Below the pieces are notes generated by a model. It saw only the letters and a list, made by a program, of their open reading frames with translations. It had not been told where the DNA came from and made no database searches. Shown one piece after another: positions 17,924 through 24,712 of a stretch of DNA of 64,000 nt (within the stretch, counting starts at the first letter, position 1; each line of letters starts with the position of its first letter). Source of the DNA: Paraclostridium sordellii (GTDB lineage Bacteria; Bacillota; Clostridia; Peptostreptococcales; Peptostreptococcaceae). Location: NCBI RefSeq assembly GCF_000953675.1, contig NZ_LN679998.1, positions 2,668,102 through 2,732,101 on the forward strand, read 5' to 3'. The position numbers were made by a program, and so were the translations under genes.

Positions 17924-18625
17924 TTATATCATCCTTCTTAGTGCTTGTTTTGCAGCTGATTGTTCTGCTTCCTTTTTACTTTTACCTTCTCCTTTTCCTA
18001 AAGATTCGTCATTTAATCTAACTTCCATAACGAATCTTTTATTATGGTCAGGTCCTATTTCTTCTACTAAATTATAAACTATATTGCTTTCCCCTTGGCT
18101 TTGTACAACCTCTTGAAGATGAGTCTTATAGTCTCTGAAAATTCTTCCTTTTATAGAGTCTTCTATTATTTCTTCCATATTTTTTAATACAAATGTTTTT
18201 GCAGGTTCTATTCCTCCATCTAGGTATATAGCTGCTATAACAGCTTCAAAAGCATCTGCTAATATAGATACTCTGTCTCTTCCTCCTGTAGCTTCTTCTC
18301 CTCTACCTAAAAGAATATGCTTGCCTAAATTTAAATGTTTGGCTACATCACTTAAAGACTCTTCACAAACTATATTGGCTCTTAATTTTGTTAATTCTCC
18401 TTCCGGAAGCTCTGTTTCATTCTTAAATAAAAAATCACTTACTACTATTCCTAAAACAGAATCGCCTAAGAATTCTAACCTTTCATTAAATGCGTATGAT
18501 TTATTTTCATTAGAATAAGAACTATGTGTCAATGCTTCTAGTATGTATGCTTTATTCTTAAATTTATAGTTTATAATTTCTTCAAATTTAGATATATTAT
18601 TTAATATGCTTGATTTTATTTTCAT
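17924..18625 (-). CDS. rnc: Ribonuclease III
   Basis: 233 aa. Cleaves double-stranded RNA in rRNA and mRNA processing. The catalytic signature NERLEFLGDSVLGIVVSDFLF (Glu and Asp metal ligands) is near residue 45 and the second acidic helix is ILADAFEAVIAAIYLDGG. The C-terminal dsRNA-binding domain begins near DYKTHLQEVVQSQG and ends GKSKKEAEQSAAKQALRRM. It leads the rnc-radical SAM-smc-ftsY group with a candidate promoter upstream. Confidence 0.97.
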   Translation of the reverse strand: MKIKSSILNNISKFEEIINYKFKNKAYILEALTHSSYSNENKSYAFNERLEFLGDSVLGIVVSDFLFKNETELPEGELTKLRANIVCEESLSDVAKHLNLGKHILLGRGEEATGGRDRVSILADAFEAVIAAIYLDGGIEPAKTFVLKNMEEIIEDSIKGRIFRDYKTHLQEVVQSQGESNIVYNLVEEIGPDHNKRFVMEVRLNDESLGKGEGKSKKEAEQSAAKQALRRMI

Positions 18626-18658
18626 CTACTTACCTCCGGTTAAATCTCTCTAGACTAT

Positions 18659-18687
18659 AGTGTACTATTTTTCTAAAATTATTGCAA
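18659..18687 (-). promoter_or_regulatory. Candidate SigA promoter of rnc
   Basis: TTGCAA (18682-18687), 17-bp spacer, TACACT (18659-18664) on the minus strand. Each box matches 4 of 6. It sits between the preceding terminator and rnc. Confidence 0.42.
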
Positions 18688-18700
18688 AACATAAAAACAA

Positions 18701-18736
18701 GAAAAGCCTATGAAACTTATATAACTTCATAGGCTC
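18701..18736 (-). terminator. Terminator after the CD1247-like gene
   Basis: 10-bp stem AGCCTATGAA / TTCATAGGCT (18705-18735) with a short T-rich tail on the minus strand (TTTTC). It closes the aroE-to-efp/CD1247-like transcription unit ahead of rnc. Confidence 0.8.
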
Positions 18737-18760
18737 TATAAATTCTTACATTATAAAGTT

Positions 18761-19189
18761 TTATTTTTCATCATAGCAATCACAGTCACAGTTTCCATCG
18801 CAACTACACTCATCATCAGATGCTAATATTACTGCGTTACAATTTGGGCAAACAATATCTACATCTTCGTCATATAGTAAGTCTTCATCTATCTCTACGA
18901 AATCATTACAATTTGGACATTCCATTTCAATAAAGTTTAATTCCTCTTCGTCATCTTCATCATCTTCTTCGTATATATCATCTTCTACATCAGCTAAATC
19001 TTCATCTATAGATTCGACATATTCAATAAGTTCTATTTGCTCTTCTTCTAATTCTACAATAGCATCTGCAAAACTTTCTAAAACATCTACTATTTTATGT
19101 ATTATTTTTCCTTCTTTAGTGTCATTACTTATCTCTAAACCTTCTGCAAGACCTTTTAAGTATGCAACTTCTTCGTATAAATGTTTCAT
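18761..19189 (-). CDS. CD1247-type acidic protein with zinc ribbon
   Basis: 142 aa. The N-terminal helical part (MKHLYEEVAYLKGLAEGLEI) matches the CD1247 N-terminal domain family of Peptostreptococcaceae. A very acidic linker with runs of Asp and Glu follows (about 60-90), then a zinc ribbon (C-P-N-C ... C-P-N-C, about 93-121) and a short Cys-rich tail with five Cys in ten residues (C-S-C-D-G-N-C-D-C-D-C). No function is known. The tail and ribbon suggest metal binding, and the acidity suggests interaction with a basic partner. It follows efp beyond an imperfect terminator, so it is likely expressed by read-through or from an unrecognised promoter. Confidence 0.8.
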   Translation of the reverse strand: MKHLYEEVAYLKGLAEGLEISNDTKEGKIIHKIVDVLESFADAIVELEEEQIELIEYVESIDEDLADVEDDIYEEDDEDDEEELNFIEMECPNCNDFVEIDEDLLYDEDVDIVCPNCNAVILASDDECSCDGNCDCDCYDEK

Positions 19190-19225
19190 CGATACCCCTC
19201 CATAAGTTTATTTATATAAATTTAA

Positions 19226-19263
19226 AAGCCCACATATCTATTATTAGATATATAAGCTTTTAT
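19226..19263 (-). terminator. Terminator of efp
   Basis: A 16-bp stem with several G-U pairs (AAAAGCTTATATATCT with AGATATGTGGGCTTTT) and a short loop, ending in TTTT on the minus strand. A weaker, possibly leaky terminator. Confidence 0.65.
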
Positions 19264-19276
19264 ATACATACGATTA

Positions 19277-19834
19277 TTAAACTCTTGATAAATATTCTCC
19301 AGTTCTTGTATCTATCTTTATTCTATCTCCTGTATTTATAAATAAAGGTACTTGAACTACTGCACCAGTTTCAACTGTAGCTGACTTAGTAACGTTACTT
19401 GCAGTATCTCCTTTTATTCCTGGCTCAGTTTCAACTATTTCAAGTTCAGCAAAGTTTGGAGCTTCAACTTGGAATGGTTGACCTTGATAGAATCTTATTG
19501 TTGCAGTTTCATTCTCTTTTAAGAATTTTATTGCATCTTCAACTTTTTCATAGTCTAGTGGTATTTGTTCAAATGTTTCGTTATCCATGAAGTAGTATAA
19601 CTCACCATCATTGTATAAATATTGCATTTGTCTAGTATCTATATGAGCTTTTGGGAATTTATCACTTGGGTTGAAAGCTTCTTCTCTTATAGCTCCTGTT
19701 TTTAAGTTTTTGTACTTAGTTCTAACAAATGCTGCACCTTTTCCTGGCTTAACATGTTGGAAGTCAACTATTAAACATGGTTGTCCATCCTTTTCAAATG
19801 TTACACCTTTTCTAAAATCACCTGCTGTTACCAT
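19277..19834 (-). CDS. efp: Elongation factor P
   Basis: 185 aa, three-domain EF-P that relieves ribosome stalling at polyproline. N-terminal [44 protein letters not shown] includes the PGKGAA tip, where Lys is the modified position in other bacteria. The S1-like C-terminus ends [29 protein letters not shown] precedes the ATG. It follows pepP by 27 bp, the usual pepP-efp pair. Confidence 0.97.
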   Translation of the reverse strand: MVTAGDFRKGVTFEKDGQPCLIVDFQHVKPGKGAAFVRTKYKNLKTGAIREEAFNPSDKFPKAHIDTRQMQYLYNDGELYYFMDNETFEQIPLDYEKVEDAIKFLKENETATIRFYQGQPFQVEAPNFAELEIVETEPGIKGDTASNVTKSATVETGAVVQVPLFINTGDRIKIDTRTGEYLSRV

Positions 19835-19861
19835 ATTTGTCCCTCCATAATTATACGTTTT

Positions 19862-20929
19862 TTAAAATTCTAATTCTATTAATTCTTTTGGCGATGAATT
19901 TATTACTTCACAACCATCTTCTGTTATTATAAGTAAATCTTCAATTCTTACACCACCAAAATCTTCTATGTATATACCTGGCTCATCACTTATAACCATA
20001 TTAGGCTTTAGTTCATTTACTCCTAATGCATTAACATTAGGAAGTTCATGTACATCAAGCCCTATTCCGTGTCCTAAGCCATGACCAAATTTATCACCAT
20101 ATCCTTTTTCAATTATATATTGTCTTGCGATATTGTCAAGTTCTATTCCAGTCATATTAGCTTTAGCGTATTCTATAACCTTAAGTTGAGCTTCTAGTAC
20201 TATATTGTATATTTCCTTTTGTTTTTCATTTGCTTTTCCTACAACTATAGTTCTAGTCATGTCTGAACAATATCCATTATATACACATCCAAAGTCAATT
20301 GTAACAAAATCTCCAACTTCTATTACTTTATCACTAGCAACTCCATGTGGCATAGACGATCTTTTTCCTGAAGCTACTATAAAATCAAACGATGCTCCTG
20401 TTGCACCTTGTTTTCTCATAAAATATTCAAGTTCTAAAGCTACTTCATTTTCTTTCATTCCTGGCTTAATAAACTCTATTATATGCATAAATCCACTATC
20501 TGCAATTTTAGCAGCGTGTCTTATTGTCTCTAATTCTTTTTTATCTTTTACTGCTCTTAATGTTAACATTAATCCCTTTAAAGGAACCATCTCTACATCA
20601 TTTAAAGCTTCTTTATAATTTGAATATGTTGAAAAACTCATTTTATCATCTTCAAATCCTAGTCTATTTATTTTTATTTCTTTTAGAAAATTTGTTATAG
20701 GATTAGTTCTAGATATTTCAACTATTTCAAAATTTGTTGCCTGATATTTAGATTGTTGTGTATATCTAAAGTCGGTAAAAAGTATACATTTATTTTTAGT
20801 AATTAATATAGATCCAGCAGTACCTGTAAATCCAGATATATATCTTTTATTATTAGAGTCTTCTATTAAAACTGCATCTAAATTTAATTCTTTCATTTTT
20901 TCTCTTAATTTAAATACTCGGTTTTCCAC
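19862..20929 (-). CDS. Xaa-Pro aminopeptidase (M24 family)
   Basis: 355 aa. An N-terminal creatinase-like domain (about 1-130) precedes the pita-bread metallopeptidase with the five metal ligands visible: Asp in FVTIDFGCVY, Asp in YCSDMTRTIVVG, His in GHGLGHGIGLDVHE, Glu in ISDEPGIYIE and Glu in GGVRIEDLLI. It removes N-terminal residues ahead of proline. Translation starts at GTG after AGGTGGAATAG. It sits between aroQ and efp. Confidence 0.93.
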   Translation of the reverse strand: MENRVFKLREKMKELNLDAVLIEDSNNKRYISGFTGTAGSILITKNKCILFTDFRYTQQSKYQATNFEIVEISRTNPITNFLKEIKINRLGFEDDKMSFSTYSNYKEALNDVEMVPLKGLMLTLRAVKDKKELETIRHAAKIADSGFMHIIEFIKPGMKENEVALELEYFMRKQGATGASFDFIVASGKRSSMPHGVASDKVIEVGDFVTIDFGCVYNGYCSDMTRTIVVGKANEKQKEIYNIVLEAQLKVIEYAKANMTGIELDNIARQYIIEKGYGDKFGHGLGHGIGLDVHELPNVNALGVNELKPNMVISDEPGIYIEDFGGVRIEDLLIITEDGCEVINSSPKELIELEF

Positions 20930-20938
20930 CTATTCCAC

Positions 20939-21361
20939 CTAACAATTTAGCACTGCACTTACACCTAAAATGTAGCTGTAAAATCCAAATCCAGATATTT
21001 GTCCTATACATGAACTTGCTGTTACACTTTTTTGTCTAAATTCCTCGCGTTTATGTATATTTGAAATATGCACTTCTACTACTTTAGTTTTTATAGATTT
21101 TATTGCATCTGCTATTGCATAACTGTAGTGTGTGAATGCACCTGGGTTTATAACAATACCATCAAAATTTTCATTGGCTTCATGTATTTTATCTATTATG
21201 TAACCTTCATGGTTGCTTTGAAAAAATTCAAATTCTATAGAATCTTTAAATGCATTTTTTATCATACATTCTAAATTTTCTAAGGTGTCTTCTCCATATA
21301 TATCAGGTTCTCTTTTTCCTAGCATATTTAAATTTGGGCCATTAATTATTAGTATCTTCAT
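20939..21361 (-). CDS. aroQ: Type II 3-dehydroquinate dehydratase
   Basis: 140 aa dodecameric type II enzyme of the shikimate pathway, converting 3-dehydroquinate to 3-dehydroshikimate. Motifs: MKILIINGPNLNMLGKREPDIYG with the active-site Tyr, FQSNHEGYIIDKIHEA, IVINPGAFTHYSYAIADAI and VVEVHISNIHKREEFRQKSV. The start at 21361 is the ATG opening MKILI, behind a GGCGG site; longer in-frame extensions overlap aroK and look non-coding. Confidence 0.95.
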   Translation of the reverse strand: MKILIINGPNLNMLGKREPDIYGEDTLENLECMIKNAFKDSIEFEFFQSNHEGYIIDKIHEANENFDGIVINPGAFTHYSYAIADAIKSIKTKVVEVHISNIHKREEFRQKSVTASSCIGQISGFGFYSYILGVSAVLNC

Positions 21362-21419
21362 TACCATCACCGCCCTTTTTCTGATATAGTTTTTCACATT
21401 AATATAATAACATATTTTG

Positions 21420-21926
21420 CTAAATATAAACAAGTATCTCACTAATTACTTGTTCTATATTTTTACCATTAATATCTATTTTTATATTTGATGCTTTATT
21501 ATATTTATCTTTTCTATAGTCCAAAAGCTTTTTTATGTATTCTTCAAGATTTTTTTCATCTTTTAATTTCGGCCTTTTATGTGTTTCATTTCTTAAATGG
21601 TTTAATATAGTATCTATATTTCCATCTAGCCATATTACATTTTTTTTATTTTTTAGTATCTCTATATTATCGTTACTTTCAACAATACCTCCGCCTGTAG
21701 ATATCACCACATCATCTAAATAACAATATTTTTCAAGTAATTTAGATTCAATATTTCTAAAGTATTGTTCTCCTTTTTCAGTGAATATATCATTTATAGT
21801 TTTCTTTTCTAACTTTTCAACTTCCAAATCCAAGTCAATAAACCTCATTTTTTTCATTAATGATAGTTTTTCACCTATAGTAGTTTTTCCACTTCCCATA
21901 AATCCAATTAATATTATATTACTCAT
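21420..21926 (-). CDS. aroK: Shikimate kinase
   Basis: 168 aa. Phosphorylates shikimate with ATP. P-loop GFMGSGKTTIGEKLS at the N-terminus, the shikimate-contacting Asp in RFIDLDLEVEK, FRNIESKLLEK, VISTGGGIV and the lid region KRPKLKD. Located between the pilin-like genes and aroQ in a unit that starts with aroE. Confidence 0.95.
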   Translation of the reverse strand: MSNIILIGFMGSGKTTIGEKLSLMKKMRFIDLDLEVEKLEKKTINDIFTEKGEQYFRNIESKLLEKYCYLDDVVISTGGGIVESNDNIEILKNKKNVIWLDGNIDTILNHLRNETHKRPKLKDEKNLEEYIKKLLDYRKDKYNKASNIKIDINGKNIEQVISEILVYI

Positions 21927-21934
21927 ATGTTCAC

Positions 21935-22453
21935 CTACATTTTTTGATTTTGATACATTGTAAACTTATTAAAATATTTTTGTGTATTTTTTGATAACTT
22001 TAACTCTATATTTACAATTTTACCATCTTTCTTCTTCGAAATGTATATATTGTCTAGGTAATCCCCTATTTCATATCCAGATGCAGCATTTCTTCTTTTT
22101 ATAAATATCTTATTTGACCTCGTATTTAAATAAAGCTCATCCAATCCTAAACTAGCATCTCTATTTATAGGTTTATATTTTATAGATATCACATCGGTAA
22201 TGTCAAAATCTCTTGAATTTATTATATTATTTTCTCTAGTTTTTACACTTATTATCTCTATTCCATCACATAATTCTTTTTCTACATGACCTTGTATCTC
22301 TATTCCTTGCTGCTGAATTTCTACACTACTATTAATTCTTTTATATATACTTAATGATGAAAAAAATATCCAATAAATTATAGATATAATTATAAACATT
22401 GTTCCCATTGATATACACACTTCTAGCATTAAATATCCTTTTTTAACTTTCAT
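21935..22453 (-). CDS. Prepilin-like protein, GspJ-type minor pseudopilin
   Basis: 172 aa from the ATG at 22453, chosen because AGAAGG lies 6 bases before it. The leader MKVKKG is followed by YLMLEVCISMG (prepilin cleavage after Gly, Glu at +5) and a single hydrophobic helix to about residue 32, then a polar, beta-rich C-terminal domain. Size, order and the following EIQQQGIEIQGHVEKEL helix resemble GspJ-like minor pilins, but the globular domain is too divergent to assign firmly. Its start overlaps the upstream pilin-like gene by 11 bp. Confidence 0.72.
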   Translation of the reverse strand: MKVKKGYLMLEVCISMGTMFIIISIIYWIFFSSLSIYKRINSSVEIQQQGIEIQGHVEKELCDGIEIISVKTRENNIINSRDFDITDVISIKYKPINRDASLGLDELYLNTRSNKIFIKRRNAASGYEIGDYLDNIYISKKKDGKIVNIELKLSKNTQKYFNKFTMYQNQKM

Positions 22454-22865
22454 ATTTACCTTCTTTAAGCAAAACCCTTCCACTAAAAGGTACAATCGTT
22501 ATTTCTATGCTTCTTTTATTTGAATTTATATTTATAGTTTCTCCCTTAGAGCTTAATGAACCATCAGATTTGAACTTTATTATTGATAATGGAGACGACA
22601 GATTTGAATTTTTGGGAAGATATACTGTTTTTATCGTCTTTGAATTGTCTTTAACTATGTACCTTATTTTATCAGGACCTTTAATATTTTCTATATAACA
22701 ATCTTTATTTCCATTTATATTCATATTTCTTACATATCTAATATCAGCTACTAACTGTCTTGCAAATGAATCTAATTCATACTTATTACTTTCTAACTTA
22801 GGAAAACTTATATATATAATTATAAGTATTAAACCTATGCCTATGACAAGTTCTAGTGTTGTCAC
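22443..22865 (-). CDS. GspH-like minor pseudopilin, prepilin leader out of frame
   Basis: 140 aa from the GTG at 22865. The body opens M/V-TTLELVIGIGLILIIIYISF, a pilin helix with Glu in the right place, followed by a GspH/FimT-like domain (SFARQLVADIRYVRNM, then beta-rich with ...VPFSGRVLLKEGKYES). However, the proper AAGGAG and ATG at 22882 reads MKREGM and then hits TGA, two bases out of frame with the body. Joined, the product would be the ideal prepilin MKREG|MTTLEL. Either a 2-base (TG) duplication has broken the gene or re-initiation at the overlapping GTG yields a pilin with no cleavage site. Confidence 0.65.
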   Translation of the reverse strand: MTTLELVIGIGLILIIIYISFPKLESNKYELDSFARQLVADIRYVRNMNINGNKDCYIENIKGPDKIRYIVKDNSKTIKTVYLPKNSNLSSPLSIIKFKSDGSLSSKGETININSNKRSIEITIVPFSGRVLLKEGKYES

Positions 22866-22885
22866 ATTCCTTCTCTTTTCATATT

Positions 22886-23386
22886 TTATATCTCCTTATA
22901 GTCATATTTTTCAACTATGTTTTTTATATTTTCTTGATTAAAATCCAAATTAATTTTAAATGAACATCTAGCTCCTTTCTCCAGTTCTCCTTCTGTTTGT
23001 TTTGAAACAATATCTAATCTTATGTAATTGTCCTCTATATAAACCTTATTATTTACTATATCTAAGCTTATTTCATCTATATTAATATCTTCAATAGCTT
23101 TTATAAATTCAATCTTATTACTTCCTAGAAAATATTCTTTATATTTTTCATTTTGGTTTTCGTATTCTTTAGCTATTATTATGGCTTTATTTACCTCTTC
23201 TAAAATTTTACTATATCCTAAATTTATTCCACTTTTCACATCGTGTCTTAACTTTAATGCAATTTCATAAGTATTTACAATCTCTAAATTTGAATTTATA
23301 ATCTCTAAACATCCTATAAATATACAACTTAATATGGAAAAACATAGCAATGATGTAACTACTACTGAACCGTTTCTTTTCTTCAA
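22886..23386 (-). CDS. PilX/GspK-like minor pseudopilin
   Basis: 166 aa. MKKRNG|SVVVTSLLCFSILSCIFIGCLEI is a prepilin-type leader and helix with Thr rather than Glu at +5; lack of Glu5 is typical of GspK-type tip pseudopilins, although the domain here is much shorter than GspK. The remainder is polar with a Lys/Glu-rich helix. It overlaps the upstream pilin-like gene by 4 bp, and its 3' end holds the ribosome-binding site of the next one. Assignment rests on the N-terminus and context. Confidence 0.65.
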   Translation of the reverse strand: MKKRNGSVVVTSLLCFSILSCIFIGCLEIINSNLEIVNTYEIALKLRHDVKSGINLGYSKILEEVNKAIIIAKEYENQNEKYKEYFLGSNKIEFIKAIEDINIDEISLDIVNNKVYIEDNYIRLDIVSKQTEGELEKGARCSFKINLDFNQENIKNIVEKYDYKEI

Positions 23387-23742
23387 TTTTTCACCACATA
23401 ACTATTTAAATTTATTCTTGCATTTTCATTTTTTACAATAACACTTATTTTATAGCAATCAAGAAAATCTTCTATTTTATTTATACTATATTTTATATCA
23501 AATTCATTTAAAGTTTTATTTTTTAAAATATTTTCTGTTCCCAATTCATTGTCATCTAACATTTGTTGAAGTTTACATATTTCTTTATTAGCTAAATTTG
23601 CCATTTCAACCTTTTTGTTAGATTTAGATAAACAAAAAATACTAGTTGAAAAAACACTTACAACTAGTGATGATATTATAGCTATTAAACTTAATGATAT
23701 TATGTTTTCTAATATAAGAAATCCTTTTTTCTTATTTTTCAA
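23383..23742 (-). CDS. GspI-like minor pseudopilin
   Basis: 119 aa. MKNKKKG|FLILENIISLSLIAIISSLVVSVFSTSIF is a canonical type IV prepilin start: basic leader, Gly, Phe at +1 and Glu at +5, then a hydrophobic helix. The short C-terminal domain is in the GspI size range. It is first of the four pilin-like genes and starts 1 bp after the aroE stop, so it is translated within the shikimate operon. Confidence 0.75.
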   Translation of the reverse strand: MKNKKKGFLILENIISLSLIAIISSLVVSVFSTSIFCLSKSNKKVEMANLANKEICKLQQMLDDNELGTENILKNKTLNEFDIKYSINKIEDFLDCYKISVIVKNENARINLNSYVVKN

Positions 23743-23743
23743 G

Positions 23744-24592
23744 TTATATTCCTCTCAATATTTTTTTTATATTTTCCTCTTCTAGAGGTTTTATTTTTGT
23801 CCATATGTAAAATCCATATATAGCTTGATTTACTAACATATCAATGCCATGTACAATATCTAAATTATTTTTTTTAGCCCACTTTAAAAACTTAGTTTCA
23901 TGTGGTTTATAAACTATGTCACAAACTAATAAATCTTTACTTACATATATATCTTCATCTATAGGACAATTTTCTCTATCTTTATCCATACCTATAGGTG
24001 TTGTATTTATGATTATATCTATTTGTTCTAAATCTTCCCTTTCTATTTTTTCTGAAGATATACATATTTCTGTATCGAAATTATCTTTGATAATAGTTTT
24101 TATTTTCTTAGCACTCTCTAAGCTTCTATTTCGTATCTCCATCTTCCTAGCTCCTTTAGATGCAAGTTCAACAGCTATGCTTCTACATGCTCCTCCAGCC
24201 CCTAGAATCATTATGTTCTTATCTTTTATTTTATAACCCTTATCTAGAATAGATTTTACAAACCCAATTCCATCTGTATTATAGCCTATTAATTTTCCAT
24301 TTTTATTTTCTATAGTATTTACTGCTCCTATAAGCTTTGCATTTTTATCTATATCATCTAAAAACTTCATTACCTCAACTTTATGGGGTATCGTTATATT
24401 ACACCCTTTTATACCAAGAGATTTTGCTCCTTGTATAGCTTCTTTCAAATTTGTGTTTTCAACCTTAAAACATAAATATTTCATATTTATATCATACTTT
24501 TCAAATAAATAGTTATGTATATTTGGTGATAAACTATGTTCAACAGGATTACCTATTAAGCATATAGTTTTAGTTTTTGAATTTATATCCAT
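23744..24592 (-). CDS. aroE: Shikimate dehydrogenase
   Basis: 282 aa NADP-dependent enzyme reducing 3-dehydroshikimate. Substrate-binding part: CLIGNPVEHSLSPNIHNYLF, GCNITIPHKVEVMKFLDDI, AVNTIENKNGKLIGYNTDGIGFV. Nucleotide-binding loop ILGAGGACRSIAVELASKGA, then INTTPIGMDKD and the C-terminal DMLVNQAIYGFYIW. It heads a unit continuing through four pilin-like genes to aroK, aroQ, pepP and efp, with a strong promoter upstream. Confidence 0.96.
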   Translation of the reverse strand: MDINSKTKTICLIGNPVEHSLSPNIHNYLFEKYDINMKYLCFKVENTNLKEAIQGAKSLGIKGCNITIPHKVEVMKFLDDIDKNAKLIGAVNTIENKNGKLIGYNTDGIGFVKSILDKGYKIKDKNIMILGAGGACRSIAVELASKGARKMEIRNRSLESAKKIKTIIKDNFDTEICISSEKIEREDLEQIDIIINTTPIGMDKDRENCPIDEDIYVSKDLLVCDIVYKPHETKFLKWAKKNNLDIVHGIDMLVNQAIYGFYIWTKIKPLEEENIKKILRGI

Positions 24593-24632
24593 TTCAACCT
24601 CCTATTGTGTTTTATTTCCAATCATTTAATTT

Positions 24633-24661
24633 ATTATACAATTTAATTTCTATTTTTTCAA
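24633..24661 (-). promoter_or_regulatory. SigA promoter of the aroE operon
   Basis: TTGAAA (24656-24661), 17-bp spacer, perfect TATAAT (24633-24638) on the minus strand, about 40 bp before the aroE ATG, just after the kinase terminator. Confidence 0.82.
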
Positions 24662-24670
24662 AATCGTAAA

Positions 24671-24710
24671 ATAAAAACTGCGCATAAATTATCTAACTTA
24701 TGCGCAGTTC
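24671..24710 (-). terminator. Terminator of the kinase pair
   Basis: 12-bp perfect stem AACTGCGCATAA / TTATGCGCAGTT (24676-24709) with a 10-nt loop and TTTATTTT on the minus strand, right at the end of the downstream kinase gene. Confidence 0.9.
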
Positions 24711-24712
24711 TT

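Noticed and set aside
21362-21442. 27-residue N-terminal extension of AroQ
   Set aside because: It overlaps aroK, has no ribosome-binding site, and type II dehydroquinases begin at MKILIINGPN.
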